Made by a program: the position numbers and the translations under genes. From assembly GCF_006152065.1 (NCBI RefSeq), contig NZ_VDFW01000044.1, positions 1 to 47,150 of the forward strand: 47,150 nucleotides of DNA, given 5' to 3'. The stretch's first letter is position 1. Every line of letters starts with the position of its first letter. Positions 1-8,021 of the stretch are shown piece by piece. The stretch comes from Amycolatopsis alkalitolerans. Its GTDB lineage: Bacteria > Actinomycetota > Actinomycetes > Mycobacteriales > Pseudonocardiaceae. The notes under the pieces were generated by a model. It had not been told where the DNA came from and made no database searches. It saw only the letters and a program-made list of their open reading frames with translations.

Positions 1-1
1 C

Positions 2-43
2 AACTACACAACCACCATCACCGTCCAGATCCTTGACGGTTGA
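2..43 (+). CDS. C-terminal end of an unidentified partial gene
   Basis: The first bases read in one frame as 13 codons ending in TGA at 41-43. The residues are rich in Thr and beta-strand formers (NYTTTITVQILDG), like the last strand of a secreted beta-sandwich domain. The gene lies almost wholly outside the window, so the assignment as coding is tentative. Confidence 0.3.
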   Translation, partial: NYTTTITVQILDG

Positions 44-59
44 CGACCTACCAAGACCA

Positions 60-76
60 CTAACTACGCGGCATTG
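60..76 (+). repeat. 17-bp intergenic repeat, copy 1
   Basis: The 17-mer CTAACTACGCGGCATTG occurs here on the plus strand and again at 47080-47096 on the minus strand. The similarity continues for about ten degenerate bases after it. Both copies are intergenic, which suggests a dispersed genomic element; its function is unknown. Confidence 0.6.
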
Positions 77-106
77 CCACTAACCGCCCTCCCCTCCCCG
101 CGCCCC

Positions 107-241
107 CGAGATCTACGTTCGATGCGTGAGTCCGACACTCACGATGCCCGGCCCGCGGACGCCCAAAGGACTTCACGCACACGAAAGCCCAACTCACCGT
201 CGTGAACGTCGAACTCACCGTCCCCAACGTCGAACTCGGTG
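107..241. repeat. Dispersed intergenic element with 21-bp units
   Basis: It begins with the motif CGAGATCTACGTTC and ends with two units of about 21 bp, each carrying AACGTCGAACTC. The same motif and unit recur at 30597-30912, and related motifs occur at 20721-20740, 24635-24652 and 34742-34793. It lies just downstream of the cyclopropane synthase gene. No convincing gene is seen between 44 and 255. Confidence 0.6.
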
Positions 242-255
242 GGGGCTGTGCGGAG

Positions 256-1554
256 TCAGGACAACAGGGCCGTGCGGGTTCTTGGGAAGCCGGAGGTTCC
301 GCTGTCACTGGGTCGCACGGCCAGGACCTGGTTCACGCCGATTGAGCCGCGCTCGAAGGTCAGCGCCGAAGCGGCCATGTACAGCCGCCACACGCGGGCG
401 CGGCCTTCGCTCGTCAACCGGACCGCGTCGGCCCAGCGGGTCTCCAGGTTCGCGACCCACGCCCGCAATGTCAGCGCGTAATGCTCACGCAGCGCCTCCA
501 CGTCCCGCACCTCGAACCCGGCGTCCTCGATCGCGTCGACCATGACGCCCAGCGGCTCCAGTTCACCGTCCGGGAACACATACCGGTTGATGAACGACGT
601 CCGCTCCCCCGTGCGACCCCGCACGCCCGCCTTCCGCGAGATCGCGTGGTTGAGCAGCCGGCCCTCGGGCTTGAGCAGGTCGTACAGCACCTTCGCGTAG
701 GTCGGCAGCATCGACAGCCCGACGTGCTCGGCCATCCCGATACTGGAGATCGCGTCGAACGGGCCGTCGCGCACGTCGCGATAGTCCTGCACGCGGATCT
801 CGACGAGGTCCGAAAGCCCCTCTTCGGCGACCCGCTTGCGCGCGAAATCCGCCTGAGCCTGGGAAAGCGTCACGCCGACCGCATGCGCCCCGTACTGCTT
901 CGCCGCGTGGATCACGAAGGTGCCCCAGCCGCACCCGACGTCGAGCACGCGCTTGCCCTCGTCGAGCCCCAGCTTCCGCGCGACCAGATCGACCTTCGCG
1001 ATCTGCGCGTCGTCCAGTGACTCGACGCCCTCGCCCCAGACGGCGCACGAGTAGGTCATCGTCGGGCCGAGCACGAGCGCGTAGAAGTCGTTGCCGACGT
1101 CGTAGTGGTGACTGATCGCCTCGGCGTCCCGGCGCTTGGAGTGCAGGCGCCCGCCCAGCCGGATCTCCTCCGCGGGCGGTTTCGGCGGCAGCCCGAAGGC
1201 GCCGAGCCGCAATCCCGACTTGATCATGTCCCACTTGACCGCGCGGTCCACCTCCAGCGGCCCCGACTGGCTGCCGATCACCCGCTCGAGCTGGGACAGG
1301 CTGTCGAAGAAATCGGATTCGACATCGAGGTCGCCGGCGACGAAGCAGCGCGCAAGTCCCAGCTCGTTCGGCGCCCACAGCAGTCGCCGCAACGCACGGC
1401 GCCGGTGCAGCGCCAACCGGACCGGTGCGTCCGGCGGACCCGCCGTAGTACCGTCCCAGCAGCGAATCCGGAGCGGGAGTTCGGTCCCAAGCGCCGCACG
1501 GACCAGAGCCTGCACGGCGCTCGCGTTGTTCTGCGAGTTAGCCACGTACTTCAT
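256..1554 (-). CDS. Cyclopropane-fatty-acyl-phospholipid synthase family methyltransferase
   Basis: This 432-residue protein matches the CFA/mycolic acid cyclopropane synthase family, which transfers a methylene from S-adenosylmethionine to the double bond of membrane phospholipid acyl chains. The N-terminal ~130 residues form the lipid-side domain usual in bacterial CFA synthases. The SAM-binding motif VLDVGCGWG is at residues 203-211, preceded by the family signature SHHYDVGNDFY near residue 150. The ATG at 1554 is used; no strong ribosome-binding site is visible. The gene stands alone, with a 119-bp gap to the pyruvate carboxylase gene. Its exact product (plain cyclopropane or another methylated lipid) cannot be read from sequence. 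Confidence 0.9.
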   Translation of the reverse strand: MKYVANSQNNASAVQALVRAALGTELPLRIRCWDGTTAGPPDAPVRLALHRRRALRRLLWAPNELGLARCFVAGDLDVESDFFDSLSQLERVIGSQSGPLEVDRAVKWDMIKSGLRLGAFGLPPKPPAEEIRLGGRLHSKRRDAEAISHHYDVGNDFYALVLGPTMTYSCAVWGEGVESLDDAQIAKVDLVARKLGLDEGKRVLDVGCGWGTFVIHAAKQYGAHAVGVTLSQAQADFARKRVAEEGLSDLVEIRVQDYRDVRDGPFDAISSIGMAEHVGLSMLPTYAKVLYDLLKPEGRLLNHAISRKAGVRGRTGERTSFINRYVFPDGELEPLGVMVDAIEDAGFEVRDVEALREHYALTLRAWVANLETRWADAVRLTSEGRARVWRLYMAASALTFERGSIGVNQVLAVRPSDSGTSGFPRTRTALLS

Positions 1555-1673
1555 TCAAGCACTCATACGGACTTCACACCCATGACCGTAGAGGGCTTTC
1601 GCCCGAAATGCCGGGATCGAAGACCGGTGGACTTTCCCACAGCCCCGGCCACGGGAAAGCCCACGGACCTTTG

Positions 1674-4600
1674 CTACTCGAGGACGAGCAGGAGATCGCC
1701 GCCCTCGACCTGCTGCACCGAGTTGATCGCGAGGCGGCCCACCTGCCCGCCCGCCGACGCGGTGATCGCGGCCTCCATCTTCATCGCCTCGATCGTGGCC
1801 ACCGTCGCACCCGCCTCGACCCGATCGCCCTCGGACACCGACAGCGTGACCACCCCGGCGAACGGCGCCGCGACGTGCTTCGGGTTGGCCTTGTCGGCCT
1901 TCTCCGCGGCGGGCAGGTCGGCGGCCACCGAACGGTCGCGCACCTGGATCGGCCGCAGCTGACCGTTCAGGCTGGACATCACCGTGCGCAGGCCACGCTC
2001 GTCGGCCTCGCCGATCGCCTCCAGTTCGATGAGCAGGCGCACCCCGGGCTCGAGGTCGACCTGGTACTCCTCGCCGGGGCGAAGGCCGTAGAAGAAGTCC
2101 TTGCTCGGCAGCACGCTCGTGTCACCGTAGGCCTCGCGGTGCGCCTCGAACTCCTTCGTCGGCCCCGGGAACAGCAGGCGATTGAGCGTGCGCCGCCGGT
2201 CGTTCGCCAGGCCCTCGCGATCCTCGGCGGACAGTTCGGCCACCGGCTTGGGCTGCGCGCGGCCTTCGAGCGCCTTGGTGCGGAACGGTTCCGGCCAGCC
2301 GCCGGGCGGGTCGCCCAGCTCACCGCGCAAGAAGCCGATCACGGAGTCGGGGATGTCGAACTTGTTCGGCTCCGATTCGAACTTCTCCGGCGCAACCCCG
2401 GCACCGACGAGGTGCAGCGCAAGGTCACCGACCACTTTGGACGAAGGCGTGACCTTGACCAGATGCCCGAGGATCCGGTCCGCCGCGGCGTACATCGCCT
2501 CGATGTCCTCGAACCTGTCGCCCAGCCCGAGCGCCCGCGCCTGCGTGCGCAGATTGGACAGCTGGCCGCCGGGGATCTCGTGGTCGTACACGCGTCCCGT
2601 CGGCGAAGCCAGCCCCGCCTCGAACGGCGCGTAGATCTTGCGCACGATCTCCCAGTACGGCTCCAGGTTCCCGATCGCGCGCAGGGACAATCCCGTCGGC
2701 CGCTCGGAATGGTCGGTCGCGGCGACGATCGCCGACAGCGAGGGCTGCGAAGTCGTGCCCGCCATCGACGCGACCGCGCCGTCCACCGCGTCCGCGCCGG
2801 CGTTGATCGCGGCCAGGTACGTGCCCAGCTGACCACCCGCCGTGTCGTGCGTGTGGATGTGCACCGGCAGGTCGAACTCCCTGCGCAGCGCGGAAACCAG
2901 CTTCGCCGCCGCGGGCGCGCGCAGCAGGCCGGCCATGTCCTTGATCGCCAGCACGTGCGCGCCCGCGCCGACGATCTGCTCGGCCAGCTTGAGGTAGTAG
3001 TCCAATGTGTACAGCTTCTCGGCCGGGTCGGACAGGTCCGAGGTGTAGCACAGCGCCACCTCCGCGACCGCCGTCCCGGTCTCGCGTACCGCCTCGATCG
3101 CCGGGCGCATCTGCTCGACGTCGTTGAGCGCGTCGAAGATCCGGAAGATGTCGATCCCGGTGTTCGTGGCCTCCTCGACGAACGCCGCGGTCACCTCGGT
3201 CGGGTAGGGCGTGTAGCCGACCGTGTTCCGGCCCCGCAACAGCATCTGCAGGCAGATGTTCGGCACCGCGGCACGCAGCCGGGCGAGCCGCTCCCACGGA
3301 TTCTCGGCGAGGAACCGCAGTGCGACGTCGTAGGTCGCGCCGCCCCAGCATTCCAGCGACAGCAGTTGCGGCACCGTGTGCGCGACCACCGGGGCGATCG
3401 CCAGCAGGTCCTTCGTGCGCACGCGCGTGGCCAGCAGTGACTGGTGCGCGTCGCGGAAGGTCGTGTCGGTGACACCCACCGTCGCCGATTCCCGGATCCA
3501 GCGCGCGAAACCCTCCGGGCCGAGCTCGGTCAGCTTCTGCTTCGATCCGGCCCGCGGTTCCCCGGCCGGCATCTCGGGCAGCTTGGCCGCCGGATCGATC
3601 GACCGGGGCCGCTCGCCGTTCGGGCGGTTCACCGTGACATCGGCGAGGTAGGTCAGCAGCCTCGTCCCGCGGTCAGCGGAGTGCCGCGCGGTGAGCAGGT
3701 GCGGGCGCTCCTCGATGAACGACGTGGTCACCCGGCCGGCGCGGAAGTCCTCGTCGTCGAGAACCGCTTGCAGGAACGGGATGTTCGTCGCCACCCCGCG
3801 GATCCGGAACTCCGCCACGGCACGCCGGGCGCGCCCGACCGCGGTCTCGAAGTCGCGGCCGCGGCAGGTCAGCTTCACGAGCATCGAGTCGAAATGCGCG
3901 CTGATCTCCGTGCCCGCGAAGGCCGTTCCGCCGTCGAGCCGGATTCCGGAGCCGCCAGGCGAGCGGTACGCGCTGATCATTCCGGTGTCCGGGCGGAACC
4001 CGTTGGCCGGATCCTCCGTCGTGATCCGGCACTGCAGCGCGGCGCCGCGCAGGTAGATCTTCTCCTGGGACAGCCCGAGGTCCTCGAGCGTCTCGCCCGC
4101 CGCGATCCGCATCTGCGACTGCACCAGGTCGACGTCGGTGACCTCCTCGGTCACCGTGTGCTCGACCTGGATCCGCGGGTTCATCTCGATGAACACGTGG
4201 TTGCCCTGTTCGTCGAGCAGGAACTCCACGGTGCCCGCGTTGCGGTAGCCGATCTCGCGAGCGAACTTGACCGCGTCTTCGCAGATCCTGTCCCGCAATG
4301 TGGGCGGGAGGTTCGGCGCGGGGGCGAGTTCGATGACCTTCTGGTGCCGCCGCTGGACCGAGCAGTCGCGCTCGAACAGGTGGATGACGTTTCCGGCGCC
4401 GTCGGCCAGGATCTGCACCTCGATATGCCGTGGATCCACCACGGCCTTCTCCAGGAACACCGTCGCGTCACCGAAGGCCGACTCGGCCTCGCGGGCGGCC
4501 GCTTCGATCGACTCGCGCAGGTGCGCCGGGTCGTCCACGCGGCGCATCCCGCGCCCGCCACCACCGGCGACCGCCTTGACGAACACCGGGAAACCGATCT

Positions 4601-5048
4601 CCTCCGCCGCCCCGACGAGCTCGTCCACCTGAGCCGACGGCTGCGACGAGGCCAGCACCGGGACCCCGGCCGCACGCGCGGCGGCGACGGCACGGGCCTT
4701 GTTACCGGTCAGTTCCAGGATCTGCGCGCTGGGGCCGATGAACGTGATCCCGGCCTGCTCGCAGGCCAGCGCGAGATCCGGGTTCTCCGACAGGAATCCG
4801 TACCCGGGGTAGATCGCGTCGGCCCCGGCTTTCCGTGCCGCGCCGACGATCTCCTCGACCGACAGGTAGGCGCGCACCGGATGACCCGGTACGCCGATCT
4901 CGTACGCTTCGTCGGCCTTGAGCCGGTGCAACGAGTTGCGGTCTTCGTAGGGGAACACGGCGACCGTTCCCGCGCCCAGCTCATAGCCGGCGCGGAACGC
5001 GCGAATGGCGATCTCACCACGGTTGGCGACGAGTACCTTCCGGAACAT
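1674..5048 (-). CDS. pyc: Pyruvate carboxylase
   Basis: This 1124-residue single-chain enzyme carboxylates pyruvate to oxaloacetate with ATP, bicarbonate and biotin, an anaplerotic cytoplasmic step. It has the full domain order: N-terminal biotin carboxylase with ATP-grasp motifs (GGGGRGMR, and EMNPRIQVEHTVTE in the active site), a central carboxyltransferase TIM barrel beginning near TTFRDAHQSLLATR, the PYC/OADA domain, and a C-terminal biotinyl domain with EAMKME, whose Lys (about residue 1090) is the biotin site. The length is typical of the alpha4 form. The gap to the upstream Trypco1 gene is 91 bp and contains a hairpin, so it is probably a separate transcription unit. Confidence 0.97.
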   Translation of the reverse strand: MFRKVLVANRGEIAIRAFRAGYELGAGTVAVFPYEDRNSLHRLKADEAYEIGVPGHPVRAYLSVEEIVGAARKAGADAIYPGYGFLSENPDLALACEQAGITFIGPSAQILELTGNKARAVAAARAAGVPVLASSQPSAQVDELVGAAEEIGFPVFVKAVAGGGGRGMRRVDDPAHLRESIEAAAREAESAFGDATVFLEKAVVDPRHIEVQILADGAGNVIHLFERDCSVQRRHQKVIELAPAPNLPPTLRDRICEDAVKFAREIGYRNAGTVEFLLDEQGNHVFIEMNPRIQVEHTVTEEVTDVDLVQSQMRIAAGETLEDLGLSQEKIYLRGAALQCRITTEDPANGFRPDTGMISAYRSPGGSGIRLDGGTAFAGTEISAHFDSMLVKLTCRGRDFETAVGRARRAVAEFRIRGVATNIPFLQAVLDDEDFRAGRVTTSFIEERPHLLTARHSADRGTRLLTYLADVTVNRPNGERPRSIDPAAKLPEMPAGEPRAGSKQKLTELGPEGFARWIRESATVGVTDTTFRDAHQSLLATRVRTKDLLAIAPVVAHTVPQLLSLECWGGATYDVALRFLAENPWERLARLRAAVPNICLQMLLRGRNTVGYTPYPTEVTAAFVEEATNTGIDIFRIFDALNDVEQMRPAIEAVRETGTAVAEVALCYTSDLSDPAEKLYTLDYYLKLAEQIVGAGAHVLAIKDMAGLLRAPAAAKLVSALRREFDLPVHIHTHDTAGGQLGTYLAAINAGADAVDGAVASMAGTTSQPSLSAIVAATDHSERPTGLSLRAIGNLEPYWEIVRKIYAPFEAGLASPTGRVYDHEIPGGQLSNLRTQARALGLGDRFEDIEAMYAAADRILGHLVKVTPSSKVVGDLALHLVGAGVAPEKFESEPNKFDIPDSVIGFLRGELGDPPGGWPEPFRTKALEGRAQPKPVAELSAEDREGLANDRRRTLNRLLFPGPTKEFEAHREAYGDTSVLPSKDFFYGLRPGEEYQVDLEPGVRLLIELEAIGEADERGLRTVMSSLNGQLRPIQVRDRSVAADLPAAEKADKANPKHVAAPFAGVVTLSVSEGDRVEAGATVATIEAMKMEAAITASAGGQVGRLAINSVQQVEGGDLLLVLE

Positions 5049-5066
5049 GCCCGGTCCTTCCTGAAA

Positions 5067-5110
5067 GTGCGGATCGGCTGCTCGCTGACGTTACCTTGCC
5101 GATCCCGCAC
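5067..5110 (-). terminator. Hairpin between the Trypco1 gene and pyc
   Basis: GTGCGG-ATCGG at 5067-5077 pairs with 5099-5110 as an 11-bp stem with one bulged base and a 21-nt loop. It lies between the stop of the accessory operon and the pyc start. It could end the upstream operon or sit in the pyc leader. There is no U-tract. Confidence 0.35.
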
Positions 5111-5139
5111 AACGGGAGTTCAGTCCCGGGTACTGGACA

Positions 5140-5460
5140 TCATCCGTCCTCTCGCCAGGTCAGCTTGACCTTGAAATGGCCGTCCACACCGGTCTTGGCG
5201 ATCACCGCACCGGCTTGGGCGTTGAGCCGCACCCCGAACTCGAGCTGCACCTCGTCGGGCCCGGCCGGCAGCTGCCGGAACTGCCGCAGCGCCTCGCCGG
5301 CGGCGTCCTTCACCCTGGCCAGCGCCGCCCCGAAGGAGGACACGCCGGCTTCGATGACGTCTCCCGCCCGCGACGCCTGCACTAGGCCGGGCTCCTGCTC
5401 GTCCACCTCCACCAGCACCTGCCCGCCGTCGTCGAGCGGGAAACTCATCAACTCCGCCAC
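5140..5460 (-). CDS. Trypco1 (CU044_2847-type) small protein
   Basis: This 106-residue cytoplasmic protein resembles the trypsin-co-occurring domain 1 family. It has an N-terminal strand pair around LVEVDEQE, a central helix rich in Ala/Arg, and a C-terminal beta region ending in VDGHFKVKLTW. No enzymatic motif or signal peptide is present. Members of this family are found next to trypsin-like proteases and conflict-system effectors, which fits the trypsin-FHA gene four genes upstream. The GTG at 5460 has GGAGGAG just upstream; an ATG at 5448 overlapping the preceding TGA by one base is an alternative. It overlaps the kinase gene by 13 nt and is the last gene of the block. Its molecular role is unknown. 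Confidence 0.7.
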   Translation of the reverse strand: MAELMSFPLDDGGQVLVEVDEQEPGLVQASRAGDVIEAGVSSFGAALARVKDAAGEALRQFRQLPAGPDEVQLEFGVRLNAQAGAVIAKTGVDGHFKVKLTWREDG

Positions 5461-7112
5461 TGCTCCTCCTCCACCGGCTCGATCTCGTAGGCCACATCAC
5501 TGGCGCAGCGGAACCCGGTCCTCGCGTTGGCGAAATCGATTTCGCCCTCGATCTGCTGGCTCACCAGGCCGTAGATCGCGACCGGGTCGGTCCAGCCGCC
5601 GCCACGCAGGCCACGGAAACCGGGCTGGTTCCCCGAGGCCACCCACTCGAACACGTTCCCGGCGAGGTCGGCCACGCCGAACGGCGAAACCCCCGAAGAC
5701 TCGCCCGCCGAGTAGTGGTCGACCGGACTGGTCGACAGGTGACCCTGCTGCTGACCGTGGTTGCAGCGCGCGCCGTCCCAGACCGAACCCCACGGGTACA
5801 TCCGGTCGTCCTCACTGCCGCGAGCCGCCTTCTCCCACTCCGACGGCCGCACCAGCCGCTTTCCCGACCACAGCGCGTAGCACAACGCGTCCCGCCAGGT
5901 GACGAAGACGACGGGGTGATCGGGCCACTGCTGCCGCGCGGTCTCCAGGCCCTGCGGCATCGGATAGTTCGTGTCGGCGGCGAACCGGGCGAACTCGGCC
6001 GTGGTCACCGGGGCGTAGTCGATGTCGAACGCGGGGCAGAAGACCCGCTTCTGCGGCCGGTCCGGCGGGGCGAGCTGCCTGATCAGTTCCGGCGACGGCG
6101 CCATGCCCGCCGCGATCAGCGCCAGCCGCGCCTGCGCCTCGGTGAGCCCGATGACGAACGTTCCGCCAGGCACCCGGACCATGCCCTCGCGGGGCGGGCC
6201 GGCCACCCGCCGGAACAGGCCCTGCTCGCAGACCGGGCACCGCGCGGCGCCCGGAAGGGCGATGTACCCGCATCCCGCGCAGAACGGTTCTTCCAGTTCG
6301 CGGGCCGCGAGATCCTCGAGGAGATCGAGCGAGCCGAGCACCTTGGCGGCCGACGCCGCGTCAGGGCGGTCCGCCGGCTCGGCGGCCAGCATCGCCAGCA
6401 CCGTCTCGACCAGCTCGTCCGGCGCCTTCGGATGGCGCTCGGCGAGCGTGCGCCGGAGCTTCGCCACGTCGAGCGGCTTGCGCGGGTAGTCGCCGGTGAG
6501 GCACTGGTACAGCAGCACACCGACGGCGTAGACGTCGTCCGCCGGATCTTCCAGCGCCGGATCGACCACCCGCTGCGGGGACAGGTAGTCCTCGACGCCG
6601 AAGGTGAGCCCCGCCCGGTCGCTCGCCCTCGCCAGGCCCCAGTCGATCACCCGCACCTCGTTGCCCCGGGTGAGCAGGATGTTGTTGGGCTTGAGATCCC
6701 GGTGGCAGATCCCGCGCTCGTGCGCGCCCTTGAGCGCGGTGGTCACCTGCCCGCACACCCGCACCGACTGGCTCATCGACTGCGCGCCCGTCCGCAGCAC
6801 GTTCGCCAGGCTCGGACCGTCCACATAGTCCAGGAACAGCACCGGCCCGAGCTCGTCGAGCCGGCGCAGGGCAAGCTGCGCGACCGCGACGTACCGCGTG
6901 TCCTTCAGACGGTTCACCGCTATCCGGCATTCCGCGAAGAAGATCTCCAGCACCTCGGGCCCGACCCTGGCCAGCAGCTCGTCGGAGATCCGCTTGATCG
7001 CCTTCCGCTGGCCTTCGTCGTCGACGAGGATGCCCACCTCGGAGAACCCGCCGCGGCGGACCTCGACCACCTCTTCACCGATCGACAACCGCATTCCCGG
7101 TTGCAGTCCCAT
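5448..7112 (-). CDS. Ser/Thr protein kinase - zinc ribbon - FGE-fold fusion
   Basis: This is a 554-residue fusion with no TM segment. Residues 15-270 are a Hanks-type kinase with a glycine loop (RGGFSEVG), Lys40, Glu61, HRDLKPNN with Asp139, and the Mg-binding Asp157, although the usual DFG reads DWG. A CxxC...CxxC zinc ribbon (Cys278, 281, 292, 295) follows. Residues 310-540 form a formylglycine-generating-enzyme/C-type-lectin-like domain (VPGGTFVIG, NVFEWVASG, LRGGGW). The catalytic Cys pair of true FGE enzymes is missing after RGGGW, so this domain probably binds rather than oxidises. A GGGAG site precedes the ATG. The gene starts 13 nt after the Ig-like membrane protein and overlaps the Trypco1 gene. 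The kinase motifs indicate an active kinase; the substrate may be the FHA protein (inferred). Confidence 0.88.
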   Translation of the reverse strand: MGLQPGMRLSIGEEVVEVRRGGFSEVGILVDDEGQRKAIKRISDELLARVGPEVLEIFFAECRIAVNRLKDTRYVAVAQLALRRLDELGPVLFLDYVDGPSLANVLRTGAQSMSQSVRVCGQVTTALKGAHERGICHRDLKPNNILLTRGNEVRVIDWGLARASDRAGLTFGVEDYLSPQRVVDPALEDPADDVYAVGVLLYQCLTGDYPRKPLDVAKLRRTLAERHPKAPDELVETVLAMLAAEPADRPDAASAAKVLGSLDLLEDLAARELEEPFCAGCGYIALPGAARCPVCEQGLFRRVAGPPREGMVRVPGGTFVIGLTEAQARLALIAAGMAPSPELIRQLAPPDRPQKRVFCPAFDIDYAPVTTAEFARFAADTNYPMPQGLETARQQWPDHPVVFVTWRDALCYALWSGKRLVRPSEWEKAARGSEDDRMYPWGSVWDGARCNHGQQQGHLSTSPVDHYSAGESSGVSPFGVADLAGNVFEWVASGNQPGFRGLRGGGWTDPVAIYGLVSQQIEGEIDFANARTGFRCASDVAYEIEPVEEEQWRS

Positions 7113-7125
7113 TGAGACACTCCCT

Positions 7126-8019
7126 TCAGCGGTAGTAGCGGTTGCGGCGGAACCGGTGGATCAGGCCGGGATTGCCCTGGCTCGGGGGCGCGCCGAACAC
7201 GATGGTCAGGAACGTGACGAAGACCAGGAAGTAGCCGAACCACGTGATGAGCCGCCACAGCCAGGTCAGCACGGTGTCCCAGAAGGACGGTGGCGCCGGG
7301 TCGACGGTCAGCCGCACCTGCTGGGTCACCGCGGCACCCGCGCTGTCGGTCACCCGGACCGTGAACGTGCTGTCCCCCGCCGAACCGGGGCTGCCGACGA
7401 GCGCGCCCTGCCGGGTCAGCGAAACCCCGTCCGGCAGCTTGCCGCCCGCCATGGCCCAGGTGTACGGCGGGACCCCGGATCCGGCCTGGAAGTCGTACCG
7501 GTACGGGACTCCGCTCTGCCCGGAGGGCAGCAGCACAGTCTGGTGGGCGAGTTCGAGGTCACGGCGCACCTCGGTGACCGCGCCGACCGGCCGCACCGAG
7601 AACAGCAGTTGCTGGGCCGCGACCCGGCCCTGCCCGTCGCGCACCTGGACGGTCACCGGTTCGCTCCCCTGCCCGGACGGCACACCGGTGACCACACCGT
7701 CCGGATGGAGGGCGAGCCCGGCAGGCAGGTGGCCGCCGGTCACCTGCCACGAAAACGCGCCGTCGCCACCGGAGGCGGCGAGCGTGAGCTGGTAGGTCTG
7801 CCGGGTCAACGCGGTCGGCACGGTGGTGGTGGCCACCCGTGGCGCGACCTCACGGTGCCCTGAGCCCGCGAGCGCGCCGGAAAGCCCCAGCAGCACGGCG
7901 AGAAAGGTCAGGGTGGCGATGATGATCAGGAGCAGATCGACGAACCGCAGCTCGACCGGGACGTCCGCACCGGCGTGCCCCGGCCTGCCGAATCCGCGTG
8001 CTCCGGCGATGCCGAGCAT
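7126..8019 (-). CDS. ExbD/TolR-like membrane protein with two Ig-like (He_PIG) domains
   Basis: This is a 297-residue protein. A short N-terminal tail leads into a TM helix at about 27-49, opening with RFVDLLLIIIATL. Asp28 sits where ExbD, TolR and MotB carry their essential ion-binding Asp. Two putative Ig-like domains of He_PIG type follow (about 62-143 and 165-240), each with the GLP/LPDG...G.P turns of that family, and would be outside the cell. A second TM (about 251-276) returns the chain to the cytoplasm, with a basic end (RFRRNRYYR). ExbD, TolR and MotB do not have this second TM. ATG 8019 is chosen because GGGAGG lies seven bases upstream and it begins 2 nt after the previous stop. 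Likely partner of the MotA/ExbB-like protein. Confidence 0.7.
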   Translation of the reverse strand: MLGIAGARGFGRPGHAGADVPVELRFVDLLLIIIATLTFLAVLLGLSGALAGSGHREVAPRVATTTVPTALTRQTYQLTLAASGGDGAFSWQVTGGHLPAGLALHPDGVVTGVPSGQGSEPVTVQVRDGQGRVAAQQLLFSVRPVGAVTEVRRDLELAHQTVLLPSGQSGVPYRYDFQAGSGVPPYTWAMAGGKLPDGVSLTRQGALVGSPGSAGDSTFTVRVTDSAGAAVTQQVRLTVDPAPPSFWDTVLTWLWRLITWFGYFLVFVTFLTIVFGAPPSQGNPGLIHRFRRNRYYR

Positions 8020-8021
8020 GC

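Noticed and set aside
60..308. Open frame on the minus strand at the left end of the window
   Set aside because: It lies over the dispersed repeat, has no ribosome-binding site and low-complexity composition, and overlaps the cyclopropane synthase end.
1608..5168. Long plus-strand open frames opposite pyruvate carboxylase
   Set aside because: They are antisense shadows of a high-GC gene, Arg-rich and lacking any recognisable domain.
5448..7112. Active formylglycine-generating enzyme with a sulfatase partner
   Set aside because: The catalytic Cys pair is missing, and no sulfatase gene is in the window.
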